A stretch of DNA of 64,000 nucleotides from positions 1,302,001-1,366,000 of the forward strand of contig OY969798.1 of the NCBI GenBank assembly GCA_963703165.1, written 5' to 3'. The DNA is from JBQTKD01 sp963703165 (GTDB taxonomy: Bacteria; Actinomycetota; Actinomycetes; Sporichthyales; Sporichthyaceae). Shown piece by piece: positions 51,115 to 59,975 of this stretch (position 1 is the stretch's first letter; every line of letters begins with the position of its first letter). Under the pieces are notes generated by a model, which saw only the letters and a list, made by a program, of their open reading frames with translations, had not been told where the DNA came from and searched no databases. Both the position numbers and the translations under genes were made by a program.

Positions 51115-51721
51115 GCGAGTACGCCCTGACCAGTCGGCGCAGTGCGGTGTCGAAGTGCCGGGCCGCCGAACCGGCGACGAAATGCCGGCGGACCAGGTCG
51201 TGCCGGCTGCCGGACTCGGTCCCCTTTCGGTAGGCCTCGTTCAACCGCTCCCCCGTGCCCGGCATCGAGGCGCCGATCGTGAACTGACCCAGCGTCACCA
51301 TCGCCTCGACCGCATCCTGCGGACTCAGTCCGGCGCCCAGGAGCAGGACGACGAGCGCATCGCCGTGAGCCCGGAAGTTGCGGCCCGCGACCGGAAGCTG
51401 CGCGATGATCTCGGCGACCGCGGGCGCGGCGATCAGCAGCTCCCGCATGCGGGTGAAGAACTCGACCAGCGCGTCGTCCCAGGGCAGGTCGTCGCGCGGA
51501 CCGCCGAGCTCCCCGAGCGCTGCGTCGGCAATGAGCTCGAGGACCTCCTCCTTGCCGGACACGTGCCGGTACAGCGCCCGCGGGCTGCAGCCCGAACGGT
51601 CGGCCAGGGTCCGCATGGACACCGCAGCCAGTCCGTCGGCCTCGGCGATCGCGCGAGCGTGACCGACGATCTCATCCAGGTTCAGGAAGCTGCGGTAACC
51701 CCGCTCCGGCGCCGCGCTCAC
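51050..51721 (-). CDS. TetR family regulator (TetR-C-like)
   Basis: A 223-residue TetR-family protein. The HTH is at about residues 35-60 (SMRTLADRSGCSPRALYRHV), followed by a large helical domain (LPWDDALVEFFTRMRELLIA), as in TetR proteins with the TetR_C-type domain. Its GTG start overlaps the stop of the PEP-utilising gene (GTGA), so it is co-transcribed with it. Its last ~21 codons run into the convergent phosphatase gene. Confidence 0.85.
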   Translation of the reverse strand: MSAAPERGYRSFLNLDEIVGHARAIAEADGLAAVSMRTLADRSGCSPRALYRHVSGKEEVLELIADAALGELGGPRDDLPWDDALVEFFTRMRELLIAAPAVAEIIAQLPVAGRNFRAHGDALVVLLLGAGLSPQDAVEAMVTLGQFTIGASMPGTGERLNEAYRKGTESGSRHDLVRRHFVAGSAARHFDTALRRLVRAYSPKPVRAVPRASASPARAFRPR

Positions 51722-53319
51722 GCCGAGGCCGTCTCCAGCACGGTGACGATGCCGGCGCCGCCGTCGACCCGGAGCAGGTCGCCGGTGCGCAGGACCGCGG
51801 TGCCGTTGCCGGTGCCGATGACGCAGGGCAGGCCCATTTCCCGCGCGACGATCGCGCCGTGCGAGGAGATGGAGCCGACGTCGATCACGACGCCCGCGGC
51901 GAGGTGGAAGGCCGAGGCCCAGGACGGATCGGTGGTGTGGCAGACGAGGATCTCGTCGGGCTCGAGCAGATCGGACTCGTCGGCGCCGGCCAACACGCGG
52001 GCCCGGCCCTCGACCACACCGTGGGCCGCGGCGGTCCCGGTCACGGTGCTCTCGGGTGCGACCGCCTCGGTGCTGATCGCGATCGGGACGGGTTGACCCA
52101 CCCAGTGCTCAGGGACGTCGAACTTCTCGTAGGCCGTACGCAGTTCCCGACGGGCAGCGACCAGCTCGCGAGCATCGGCCGGCGGAGTCCCCTGGATCTC
52201 GTCGACCGTGAGATAGAAGACGTCGTCCTCGGTGTCGATGACGCCCGCGGCGGCCATTTCCCGGCCGCGGGCGCGGCACGCGACGCGGGTGCCGTCGAAA
52301 GCCCGCGCCAGGTTCGCTTTGCCCTCCTCGCGCATCGGGATGAAGGCCTTCGCGAGGATCAGCAGACCCTTGGCGGACGGACGGCGCACGGCCGGCAGCT
52401 CGACCAGCAGCTCGCGTTCGGCGGCCTCCCGCACCTCGGCCCGCGCCTTGCCCTGTGCGGTGTAGTCGGGGCGTTGCGGGACGCTGCGGTACTTGGCCAC
52501 CAGACGTTCGATCAGCTCGGGGCGCTCCCGCCAGGTGGGATTGGAGACCTCGAGCTCGCCGGCGCAGCGGAAGCCGTACTGCGAGAGGAACCGGTCGAGG
52601 GTGGCCTCGCCGTGAGCGACCCGGTCGAGCATCGCGACCAGCTCGACCTCGGCCATCTGTCCGTAGCCGGTGGCCAGCTGCAGGTGCAACCCCGGCCGAC
52701 CCGCCTTGTCTGCCAGCTTGCCGAGCCCGTCGAAGACGCCCTGTGCGACGAAGCAGACGACCATGTGCACGCGCATGACGTCGTGCAGCATCGTGAACGC
52801 CTCGTCGAGTTGCACCTGCGCCGGTCGGGCGGCCGCGGTCACGGTGGTCGCCCGACGCCACCACGTCTCGGTGCGCGCGAAGGTCTTCTGTGCCCGCCAT
52901 TTCAGACGCGCAACCTGCGCCGGGGCCTTGGCCGCGATCATCGGGTAGCGACGACGGGTCGCACCCTCGGGTTCGTCAGTGCGGGTCGAGGCGAAGAACT
53001 GTTCCTCGAAGCTCGCGCCCGACTGGCCGGGGATCAGATCGGCCAGCCGACGGAAGTAGCTGATGCCTGCGGTGTAGCGGCCGTAGAAGACCGCGGACGA
53101 CGGCTCCGGAGCGGGAGCGTCGATCTGATCGCTGCTCAGTACGCCGATGTCGTGGAAGCTCCCGTTGACCGCGCGGTCGCAGATCGGCAACCAGAGAGTC
53201 GCACCCAGCGGGCTCATCACTCCGGCGTAGTTCTCCCGGGTGTTCACCGTCGACCAGGTGTCGTTCGGACCTGAAGCGCAATGCATCGGGTTCGGGGCGT
53301 GCAGGTCGAGTGCCGTCAT
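51718..53319 (-). CDS. PEP-utilising (swivel-domain) protein without ATP-grasp domain
   Basis: A ~533-residue protein ending in the PEP-utiliser mobile (swivelling) phosphohistidine domain: ASAFHLAAGVVIDVGSISSH, then GAIVAREMGLPCVIG, with H487 the candidate phospho-His. The upstream ~430 residues resemble the substrate part of rifampin-phosphotransferase-like proteins (GATLWLPICDRAVNGSFHDI, LSQYGFRCAGELEVSNPTWR), but no ATP-grasp domain is present in the frame or next to it. It may act as a partner of a separately encoded nucleotide-binding subunit. ATG 53319 is preferred; ATG 53352 would add 11 residues. It is co-transcribed with the TetR gene. Confidence 0.8.
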   Translation of the reverse strand: MTALDLHAPNPMHCASGPNDTWSTVNTRENYAGVMSPLGATLWLPICDRAVNGSFHDIGVLSSDQIDAPAPEPSSAVFYGRYTAGISYFRRLADLIPGQSGASFEEQFFASTRTDEPEGATRRRYPMIAAKAPAQVARLKWRAQKTFARTETWWRRATTVTAAARPAQVQLDEAFTMLHDVMRVHMVVCFVAQGVFDGLGKLADKAGRPGLHLQLATGYGQMAEVELVAMLDRVAHGEATLDRFLSQYGFRCAGELEVSNPTWRERPELIERLVAKYRSVPQRPDYTAQGKARAEVREAAERELLVELPAVRRPSAKGLLILAKAFIPMREEGKANLARAFDGTRVACRARGREMAAAGVIDTEDDVFYLTVDEIQGTPPADARELVAARRELRTAYEKFDVPEHWVGQPVPIAISTEAVAPESTVTGTAAAHGVVEGRARVLAGADESDLLEPDEILVCHTTDPSWASAFHLAAGVVIDVGSISSHGAIVAREMGLPCVIGTGNGTAVLRTGDLLRVDGGAGIVTVLETASA

Positions 53320-53384
53320 GACCGTCAAAGTACACACTGTGGACTTCATCGGACAAGGTGTCCGCACGATATGATCGACCTGGT

Positions 53385-54491
53385 TCAGCTCACCGCTACC
53401 CGTTGCCCCGACGCCGCCGATTCGGTGATGGCGTCGAGCAGGCGGTGCCGGGCGACCGCGTCGGTGAAGGTGGGGACCGCGGACTCGCCACCGCGCAGCG
53501 CGACGAGCAGGTCCGCGTAGGCCTCGGCGACGGGGTTCCACCGGACACGCGGGTCCGCGTCGGTGCTGCGGAACGATGCCGCGATCTCGAAGGGCTCCAG
53601 GGTGCCGCCGGTGCTGATCGCGACCTCGACGAGGCCGAACTGCAGGTGCCCCGTCGGGCCGGTGAGGACGAGTTCGCCGTCGGTGCCGGTGATCGTCCAA
53701 CGGAAGTTCTCGGTCGCCGCCATGCCGCCGCGGTAATGCGCGCTGAGCACCGCCCCGCCGGTCAACATCCCGGACACGGCGATCTGGTCCTCGACGTTCA
53801 TCGGGACGAGTTCGTCGGTGTCGGTCCGCAGTACTTGGGTCCGCTGGGTGGCGGTGGTCGCGGTCAGGTCGGTGAACTCCCCGAGGGCGTGGCAAACCGC
53901 GTCGATGGTGTGGCCGAAGGGGATGCTCAGCAGGGTCGCGCCGTTGGCCCGGTCGAGCAGGTAGGCGTTGGGGCCGTCGACGGTGGCGCCCCACATGCCG
54001 CCGGTGCCGATCAGCGTCGTGGAGAGCACCTCACCGATCGCGCCGGAGCGGATGGCGTCCCGGACTGCACGGAGCGCCGGTGCGGACCGGGCCTGCAGAC
54101 CGACGTGAGCCGCGACGCCGGCTACGGCCGCCCGCTGCGTCAGGTCCTCGGCCTCCGCGGTGCCATTGCCCAACGGCCACTCGCAGAGCACGGACTTGCC
54201 GGCGGCGATCGCCGCGGAGACGAGGCGGCGGTGCTCGGGAACCTTGACCGCGATCACGACGAGGTCGACGTCCGGGTGCTCGGCGAGCTCGACCTGATCG
54301 GCGCAGGCCGCCGGCACCCCATGGGCCGCTGCCGCGGCCTTCGCGGACTCCAGAGAGCTTGCGCTGCAGGCCCGAAGCTCGAACCCGGGCACCGCGCACA
54401 ACGCGGGGACGTGCGCCTGCGCCGCCCAACCACGCTCGGCGGAGAGCCCGACGATCCCGACGCCCACTGCGCCCTGGTCGCCCATGGACAC
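53385..54491 (-). CDS. Gfo/Idh/MocA family oxidoreductase
   Basis: A ~368-residue NAD(P)-dependent oxidoreductase: N-terminal Rossmann fold (VGVGIVGLSAERGWAAQAHV, HPDVDLVVIAVKVPEHRRLV, AGKSVLCEWPLGNGTAEAED with the CEWP variant of the EKP motif) and a C-terminal beta-sheet domain (ATLLSIPFGHTIDAVCHALG with the family's His). Members oxidise sugars, inositols or related alcohols. GTG 54491 (5 bases after GGAGGTGTCG begins) is likelier than ATG 54485 or ATG 54521. It lies 65 bases upstream of the PEP-utilising gene in the same direction and may share its transcript. Confidence 0.85.
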   Translation of the reverse strand: MSMGDQGAVGVGIVGLSAERGWAAQAHVPALCAVPGFELRACSASSLESAKAAAAAHGVPAACADQVELAEHPDVDLVVIAVKVPEHRRLVSAAIAAGKSVLCEWPLGNGTAEAEDLTQRAAVAGVAAHVGLQARSAPALRAVRDAIRSGAIGEVLSTTLIGTGGMWGATVDGPNAYLLDRANGATLLSIPFGHTIDAVCHALGEFTDLTATTATQRTQVLRTDTDELVPMNVEDQIAVSGMLTGGAVLSAHYRGGMAATENFRWTITGTDGELVLTGPTGHLQFGLVEVAISTGGTLEPFEIAASFRSTDADPRVRWNPVAEAYADLLVALRGGESAVPTFTDAVARHRLLDAITESAASGQRVAVS

Positions 54492-54560
54492 CGACACCTC
54501 CGCTGTGTTTGGGTACGTCACGAATACTCGTTAACTCGACTATTTCGAGGATGGCCGAGG

Positions 54561-55979
54561 ATGTCCACCGACGTCGACGTCCTGATCGTCGGATCGGGTG
54601 CGGCGGGACTGTGCGCGGCGCTGTCGGCGGTGGAGCACGGCGCCGGTTCGGTGCTGGTGGCCGAGGCCTCGGATGTGGTCGGCGGTTCGTCGCGGTTGTC
54701 CGGCGGGATCGTGATGGGCAGCCGCAGCCGGTTGCAGAAGGCGTCGGGTATCGAGGAGGACGAGGACGACCTCTTCCACGACTACCGCTCGTTGATGCGC
54801 TGGGACATCGCCGCCGGTCCGGTTCAGCGATTCGCCCGGGCCAGTGGGCCGACCGTCGATTGGCTGGTGGCGCACGGGGTTCCGTTCTTCGAGCGCCTCA
54901 TCTTCGGCGGGGAGGAACGCGCCCCTCGCTCGCACGCCGTCGAAGGGGGTGGGCAGGCGTTGGTCGACGCGCTGCATCGTGCGGCGACCTCGGCCGGGGT
55001 CGACGTCGCACTGGGTCGCCGGGTCGACCGGTTGCTCGTGCAGGACGGCCGGGTCATCGGGATTGCCGTCGGGGACGACGAGATCACGGCCGGCGCCGTG
55101 GTCCTCGCGACCGGTGGGTTCGGAGCGAACCCGGACCGCATCGCCGAGCTGTTCCCGTCGGCCTGGGATCCCGAGCGCACCTGGTACATCGGGCACGACG
55201 GCGCACGCGGCGACGCTCTCGATCTCGGCGCCTCGGTCGGCGCGCAGGTCACCGGACAGGACCGTGGGCTGCGGACCCTCGGGCCCGGCGGGACGTTCGT
55301 CAACGAAGCCCTGCTGCCGGGGTGGCTGGTCCTGCTGGACTCCGCCGGCCATCGCTTCGCCGACGAGACCGCGCCCTACGGGATCCTCGACAACGCGGTG
55401 CGCGCGCACGGCAACCAATGCGTCGCGTTCCTCGACTCCGCCGCCCTGAATCCGCCGGAGCAGTTGGCCGATCGCTACAAGGGCGCCTATAAGCAGGTGT
55501 GGCCGAACCACCCGCCGTTCCGCCCGCGGCACTACACGCCGGACATGATCGAGTTCCTGCTCACCAAAAAGCGCGCCCACACCGCCGACGACCTCGGGGC
55601 TCTCGCGGCACAGGTCGGGCTGGATCCCGTTGCCGCGGTCGGCGAGCTCGACCGGTACAACGCCTTCGCCGACGCAGGCATCGACAGCGACTTCGGGAAG
55701 TCCGGGAAGTTCCTCCTACCGCTGCGCACTCCTCCGTTCTACGCGGTCCCGCTGTGGCCCATCGCCGTGAACCTCACCGGTGCCGGACTGCGGATCGACG
55801 ACTGTGCACGGGTGATCGGCGCCGACGGCACTGCCGTTCCCGGGTTGTTCGCGGCCGGGGAATGCGTGGGCGGTCTGCTCGGTCCGCTGTACATGGGCAG
55901 CGGCAACGCGTTGGGCCTGGCCACCGGGATCGGACGGGTCGCCGGTGAGGAGGCCGCCCGCGAGGTGGTCGGGGCGTGA
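54561..55979 (+). CDS. FAD-dependent fumarate-reductase/ketosteroid-dehydrogenase-like flavoprotein
   Basis: A 472-residue flavoprotein of the succinate dehydrogenase/fumarate reductase family: VDVLIVGSGAAGLCAALSAV (FAD Rossmann), VLVAEASDVVGGSSRLSGGI, AVVLATGGFGANPDRIAELF and C-terminal GLFAAGECVGGLLGPLYMGS followed by GNALGLATGIGR. 3-ketosteroid-1-dehydrogenases are relatives, but this protein is shorter and its substrate is unknown. ATG 54561 follows GAGG by 10 bases; the upstream open frame is antisense to the Gfo/Idh gene. It overlaps the ligase gene by 4 bases and heads a three-gene operon. Confidence 0.87.
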   Translation: MSTDVDVLIVGSGAAGLCAALSAVEHGAGSVLVAEASDVVGGSSRLSGGIVMGSRSRLQKASGIEEDEDDLFHDYRSLMRWDIAAGPVQRFARASGPTVDWLVAHGVPFFERLIFGGEERAPRSHAVEGGGQALVDALHRAATSAGVDVALGRRVDRLLVQDGRVIGIAVGDDEITAGAVVLATGGFGANPDRIAELFPSAWDPERTWYIGHDGARGDALDLGASVGAQVTGQDRGLRTLGPGGTFVNEALLPGWLVLLDSAGHRFADETAPYGILDNAVRAHGNQCVAFLDSAALNPPEQLADRYKGAYKQVWPNHPPFRPRHYTPDMIEFLLTKKRAHTADDLGALAAQVGLDPVAAVGELDRYNAFADAGIDSDFGKSGKFLLPLRTPPFYAVPLWPIAVNLTGAGLRIDDCARVIGADGTAVPGLFAAGECVGGLLGPLYMGSGNALGLATGIGRVAGEEAAREVVGA

Positions 55980-57463
55980 CCTTCGCCGCCGCGCTCGCCG
56001 CCACTCGTCCGGACGAACTCGCCCTGCGGGCCCCGGACGGCGACTGGACCTGGGCGCAGGCCGACGACGCGCTGCGCCCACTGGTCAACGTCCTGCTCGC
56101 CGCGCAGCTACGGCCCGCTCGACGGGTCGCGGTGTTCGCGGAGAACAGTGGCCAGACCCTGCTCTACTACGCGGCCGCGACGCTGGCCGGGACCTGCGCG
56201 GTCGCCGTCAACTATCACCTCGAACCTGCCGAAGCCGCCTGGATCCTGACGCACAGTCAGGCCGACGTCGTCCTGACTGATGATGCCTGCGCGGAGCGCG
56301 CGCTCGCCGCTGCGGAGCTGGCCGGAATCTCCCGTGTCATCGGCGGTTCAGCCGATCTCGCACGCGCGCTCGTCACGGCCGGTGACGCCGAGCCTCCGAC
56401 GGATCTGTTGCCTCGCCCGACGATGGTCTATACCTCCGGCACGACGGGACGCCCCAAGGGCGTGGAACTGCCGCCCACCTCCTGGGTGGGTGGGGCGGAC
56501 ATCACCGAGCACGTCGCCAAGCTGGCGCAGGGATCCCTGGTCACCCACGGCCGGCATCTCGTCGTCGGGCCGATGTATCACTCGGGGCCGCTCGCCGGTA
56601 CTCGCATCTTCCTCGGCGGTGCGCCGGTCACGGTGCTCGGCAGGTTCGATCCCGAGGCCTTGCTGCACGCGATCGAACGGGACCGCATTGCCTCCGTGAT
56701 CGTGGTTCCGACCCACCTGCAGCGCGCGATGGCTCTGCCCGCCGAGGTCCGCCTCCGCTACGACGTGTCCTCGCTGCGGTTCGTCCTGCAGGTCGGCGCG
56801 AAATTCCCGGAGCCCGACAAGCGCGCCGCGATCGAATGGTTGGGCGACGTGCTTTGGGAGTCCTACGGCGCCAGCGAGGTCGGCACCACCTGCATGATCG
56901 GCGCGCACGACTGGCTGCAACGCCCCGGTTCGGTCGGCCGCGCGATCCCGCCGTTCGAGGCCCACATCCTCGACGAGCAGGGGAATTCGGCCCCGCCCGG
57001 CACCGAAGGACGTCTGTTCTTCCGCGACACCACGGCCCATGGCATCCGCTACGTCGACCAGCCCGAGGCCGACATCACGGGCAGCGACCTCTTCACCCTC
57101 GGCGAGATCGGCGTGATGGATGCCGAGGGCTATGTCTGGGTCACCGACCGCGCCTCGGACCTCGTCGTCAGCGGCGGGGTGAACATCTATCCCGCCGAGG
57201 CCGAGGCTGTGCTCGCCGCGCACGACGCCGTCGCCGAGGCCGCCTGTATCGGGATCCCGCACCCCGACCTCGGTGAGCAGTTGATCGCCCTCGTGGTTGC
57301 CACCGACCCCGAGCACCCGCCGACCGCCGACGAGGTCCTCTCCTACTGCCAGGACCACCTGACGCGCTACAAATGTCCGCGCGAGGTCCGCTTCGTCGAC
57401 TCCCTGCATCGCACGCCCGTGGGCAAGCTCGACAAGCGCGCGCTGCGGCTGGCACACCGATGA
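55976..57463 (+). CDS. AMP-dependent acyl-CoA synthetase/ligase
   Basis: A 495-residue CoA ligase: P-loop VYTSGTTGRPKGVELPPTSW, LWESYGASEVGTTCMIGAHD, FTLGEIGVMDAEGYVWVTDR, ASDLVVSGGVNIYPAEAEAV, and the C-terminal catalytic PVGKLDKRAL. The adenylation motif GEIGVMD replaces the common TGD, a known variant. GTG 55976 overlaps the stop of the flavoprotein gene (GTGA) and its own stop overlaps the membrane-protein start (ATGA), so the three are translationally coupled. Confidence 0.92.
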   Translation: MTFAAALAATRPDELALRAPDGDWTWAQADDALRPLVNVLLAAQLRPARRVAVFAENSGQTLLYYAAATLAGTCAVAVNYHLEPAEAAWILTHSQADVVLTDDACAERALAAAELAGISRVIGGSADLARALVTAGDAEPPTDLLPRPTMVYTSGTTGRPKGVELPPTSWVGGADITEHVAKLAQGSLVTHGRHLVVGPMYHSGPLAGTRIFLGGAPVTVLGRFDPEALLHAIERDRIASVIVVPTHLQRAMALPAEVRLRYDVSSLRFVLQVGAKFPEPDKRAAIEWLGDVLWESYGASEVGTTCMIGAHDWLQRPGSVGRAIPPFEAHILDEQGNSAPPGTEGRLFFRDTTAHGIRYVDQPEADITGSDLFTLGEIGVMDAEGYVWVTDRASDLVVSGGVNIYPAEAEAVLAAHDAVAEAACIGIPHPDLGEQLIALVVATDPEHPPTADEVLSYCQDHLTRYKCPREVRFVDSLHRTPVGKLDKRALRLAHR

Positions 57464-58209
57464 TTCTCGCTTCGGGCTACGACGCTCCGACGGTCATCGA
57501 CAACACCTCCGACCGCCTCGGCCTCATCTTGGTTTTCGCTGCCCTGGCGGCGATCGGCGGCTACATGCAGTACCTCGGCGCCATGCGCATCGGCGCCCGC
57601 GACCGCTCGTACTCGATACCCCTCGCAACCAACCTGTGGAACGTCGCGCACGACGTCACCTTCGTCGCGTCCTACGACTCGTGGTTCGACAGCAAGGACG
57701 AGTTCTGGATCCTGAAGCTGTTCTGGGTCGGTCTCATCGTCTTCACCGTGTTCGAACTCGTCGTGATCTCGCAGATCATGCGCTACGCCCGCGAGGACCT
57801 CTTCGGCGCGGGCTGCACCCTCACCAAGGCGATCGCCATCTACCTGGTCCTGCAGGCCTTCGTGTTCGGCATCTTCTGGTGGTTCCAGGACATCACGGAG
57901 GACCCGCTCGAGTACTACGGCCTCATGTCCACGGTCCTTCTGTCCTCGGCCTTCAACATCTCGATGATGCGGGCCCGCGGCTCCCGGCGCGGGATGTCGG
58001 AGTTCATCCTCTGGGGCTACGTCGTCCTGAGCCTCGGCTTCTGGCCCTGGATGATGCTCAGCCACGAGTACTTCCGCGAGCCCATCTTCTTCCTCATGGC
58101 CGCGGGCAACATCGCCGTCGGCCTCGCGTCCATCAAGGTCTACCGCGCCCTACCCGCCTGGGAACAACGTCTTCTGCCGGCGAGTGGGGGTACTCCGGCG
58201 CGCGAATAG
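57460..58209 (+). CDS. multi-pass membrane protein of unknown function
   Basis: A 249-residue integral membrane protein with about seven hydrophobic segments (LGLILVFAALAAIGGYMQYL, FWVGLIVFTVFELVVISQIM, AIAIYLVLQAFVFGIFWWFQ, MSTVLLSSAFNISMM, FILWGYVVLSLGFWPWMML, PIFFLMAAGNIAVGLASIKV). I do not recognise a named family. It has no cofactor motif beyond scattered His and Trp. As third gene of the flavoprotein-ligase operon it could import the substrate or be a membrane redox component (inference). Its last codons form the left arm of the terminator hairpin. Confidence 0.78.
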   Translation: MILASGYDAPTVIDNTSDRLGLILVFAALAAIGGYMQYLGAMRIGARDRSYSIPLATNLWNVAHDVTFVASYDSWFDSKDEFWILKLFWVGLIVFTVFELVVISQIMRYAREDLFGAGCTLTKAIAIYLVLQAFVFGIFWWFQDITEDPLEYYGLMSTVLLSSAFNISMMRARGSRRGMSEFILWGYVVLSLGFWPWMMLSHEYFREPIFFLMAAGNIAVGLASIKVYRALPAWEQRLLPASGGTPARE

Positions 58210-58229
58210 CCCCACACGCCGGCAGAAGA
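58170..58229. terminator. bidirectional terminator overlapping a 3' coding end
   Basis: TCTTCTGCCGGCG (58170-58182) with GTGGGG (58184-58189) pairs with CCCCAC (58210-58215) and CGCCGGCAGAAGA (58217-58229): a 19-bp stem with a single A:A mismatch and a 20-base loop holding the stop codon of the membrane-protein gene. It is between convergent genes and starts within the last 13 codons of one of them. Confidence 0.85.
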
Positions 58230-58233
58230 TGCA

Positions 58234-58983
58234 CTACGAGCCGCCCTGCTGGGCCGCCTGCAGCAGAGGAACCAGGGCGAGGGTGAGGCCGCCGTCGACG
58301 CGGAGCACCTGGCCGGTGACGTAGGCAGCGCCGGGTGAGGCGAGGGCACAGATGGCCTCGGCGACGTCCTGGGCGGTGCCGGAGCGGCCGAGGGGAATCA
58401 GCGCGTTGGTGCGGGCCTCGCGGGCCGGGTCGCCCTGGCGGTCGGCGGTCATCTCCGTGCTGATCCGGCCCGGGGCGACCGCGTTGACGCGGATCCCGCG
58501 CGGGGCGTACTCGAGGGCTGCGAGCTCGGTGTACGACGCGACGGCGGCCTTGGCCATCGAATACACGCCGGTGCCGGGGACGGCGACGAACGCCGACATG
58601 GACGCTACGTTGACCACCGCTCCCCCTCCGCCGGCGCCGAGCGCATCCGCGAGGTGACGGGTCATCAGCATCGGGCCCAGGACGTTGACGTCGAAGGTCA
58701 GGCGGTAGTCCGCGACGGTCTGAGTATCCAGGCTGCCCGGCCGATACATCCCGGCGTTGTTGACCAGCACGTCAAGGTCGGTGATACCGGCGGCGAACGC
58801 CGCCACCGCGGCCTCGTCGGTGACGTCCACCATCGCGGCCTTCGCGCCGATCTCAGCCGCGGTCGTCGCGGCGGCGTCGCCGTTGAGGTCGACGATGGTC
58901 ACCTCGTGCCCGGCTTCGATCAGGCGCACTGCCGTGGCGCGGCCGATCCCGCGCGCGCCTCCGGTGACGACAGCAGTGCCCAC
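58234..58983 (-). CDS. short-chain dehydrogenase/reductase
   Basis: A 249-residue classical SDR: TGGARGIGRATAVRLIEAGH, LVNNAGMYRPGSL, serine in VNVASMSAFVAVPG, catalytic YSMAK, IRVNAVAPGRISTEM and the C-terminal VTGQVLRVDGGLTL. It lies 11 bases downstream of the E1-beta gene and is the last gene of that operon, before the terminator. Its substrate is probably a product or precursor of the E1 pathway, for example an acyloin or hydroxyketone (inference). Confidence 0.92.
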   Translation of the reverse strand: MGTAVVTGGARGIGRATAVRLIEAGHEVTIVDLNGDAAATTAAEIGAKAAMVDVTDEAAVAAFAAGITDLDVLVNNAGMYRPGSLDTQTVADYRLTFDVNVLGPMLMTRHLADALGAGGGGAVVNVASMSAFVAVPGTGVYSMAKAAVASYTELAALEYAPRGIRVNAVAPGRISTEMTADRQGDPAREARTNALIPLGRSGTAQDVAEAICALASPGAAYVTGQVLRVDGGLTLALVPLLQAAQQGGS

Positions 58984-58994
58984 TTCGATCTCCT

Positions 58995-59975
58995 TCAGCG
59001 GCCGAGCAGGGTGCCGACCGCGGCGACGACGTCGCCTGGAGTCGGGTGGAAGTCCAGTCCCTCGGCGAACGGAATCGGCGAGTAGCCCGCGCCCAGACGG
59101 AGCACCGGCGCGAGCAGGTCGCCCCAGAGGTTCTCGGTGATCTGGGCCGCGAGTTCGGCGCCAGGGCCGCAGAACGTGTGGGCGTCGTGCAGGACAACGG
59201 CCCGCCGCGTCCGTTCGACGGACTCCAGCACCGTGTTCATGTCGAGCGGGACGAGGGTGCGTAGGTCGATCACCTCAGCCGAGATCCCCTGCTCGGCAAG
59301 GGTTTCCGCGGCTGCCAGGGCCTTGCGGACCGCGGCGCCGTAGGTGATGACGGTGACGTCGGAGCCTTCGCGGCGAATGGCCGCCTGCCCGAGCGGCACG
59401 GTGTGCACGCCGACGGGGACCTCGTCCTTCTGGGTGAAGACGAGCTCGAAGTGCTCCACGAACAGGCACGGGTCGGGGTCCTCGATACAGGAGGCGAGCA
59501 GGCCCTTGGCGTCGGCGGCGGTGGCCGGGACGACGACCTTGATGCCCGGGGTGTGCATGAACCAGGCCTCGAGGTTCTGGCTGTGCTGCGCACCGAAACG
59601 ACGCGTGCCCACGCCGGTGCGGATGGTCAGCGGGACCGGCGTGTGGCCGCCGGACATGTAGCGCAGCTTCGCGGCGTGGTTGACGATCTGGTCCAGGCAC
59701 ACGGCGGTGAAGTCCATGAACATGATCTCGGCGACCGGCTTGTAGCCGCCCAATGCGAGACCGATTGCGGCACCGATGATCCCGGTCTCCGCGATCGGGG
59801 TGGCCCGCACCCGCTGGGTGCCGTACTTGGTGGACAGGCCCTTCGAGATCTTCAGGACACCACCGATCGGGTCGGCCACATCCTCACCGATCAGGAGGAC
59901 CTTCGAGTCGGCGTCCATCGCGAGGTGCAGGGCGGAGTTCAGCGCCTGCCCCATCGTCATGGTCTCCGTGGTCAT
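58995..59975 (-). CDS. 2-oxoacid dehydrogenase E1, beta subunit
   Basis: A 326-residue E1-beta (transketolase-like pyrimidine-binding and C-terminal domains): VLLIGEDVADPIGGVLKISK, RVRATPIAETGIIGAAIGLA, YKPVAEIMFMDFTAVCLDQI, VEHFELVF, VITYGAAVRKALAAAETLAE. With E1-alpha it decarboxylates a 2-oxo acid or acetoin using thiamine diphosphate. Its ATG overlaps the stop of the alpha gene (ATGA). No E2 or E3 genes are within the window. Confidence 0.92.
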   Translation of the reverse strand: MTTETMTMGQALNSALHLAMDADSKVLLIGEDVADPIGGVLKISKGLSTKYGTQRVRATPIAETGIIGAAIGLALGGYKPVAEIMFMDFTAVCLDQIVNHAAKLRYMSGGHTPVPLTIRTGVGTRRFGAQHSQNLEAWFMHTPGIKVVVPATAADAKGLLASCIEDPDPCLFVEHFELVFTQKDEVPVGVHTVPLGQAAIRREGSDVTVITYGAAVRKALAAAETLAEQGISAEVIDLRTLVPLDMNTVLESVERTRRAVVLHDAHTFCGPGAELAAQITENLWGDLLAPVLRLGAGYSPIPFAEGLDFHPTPGDVVAAVGTLLGR

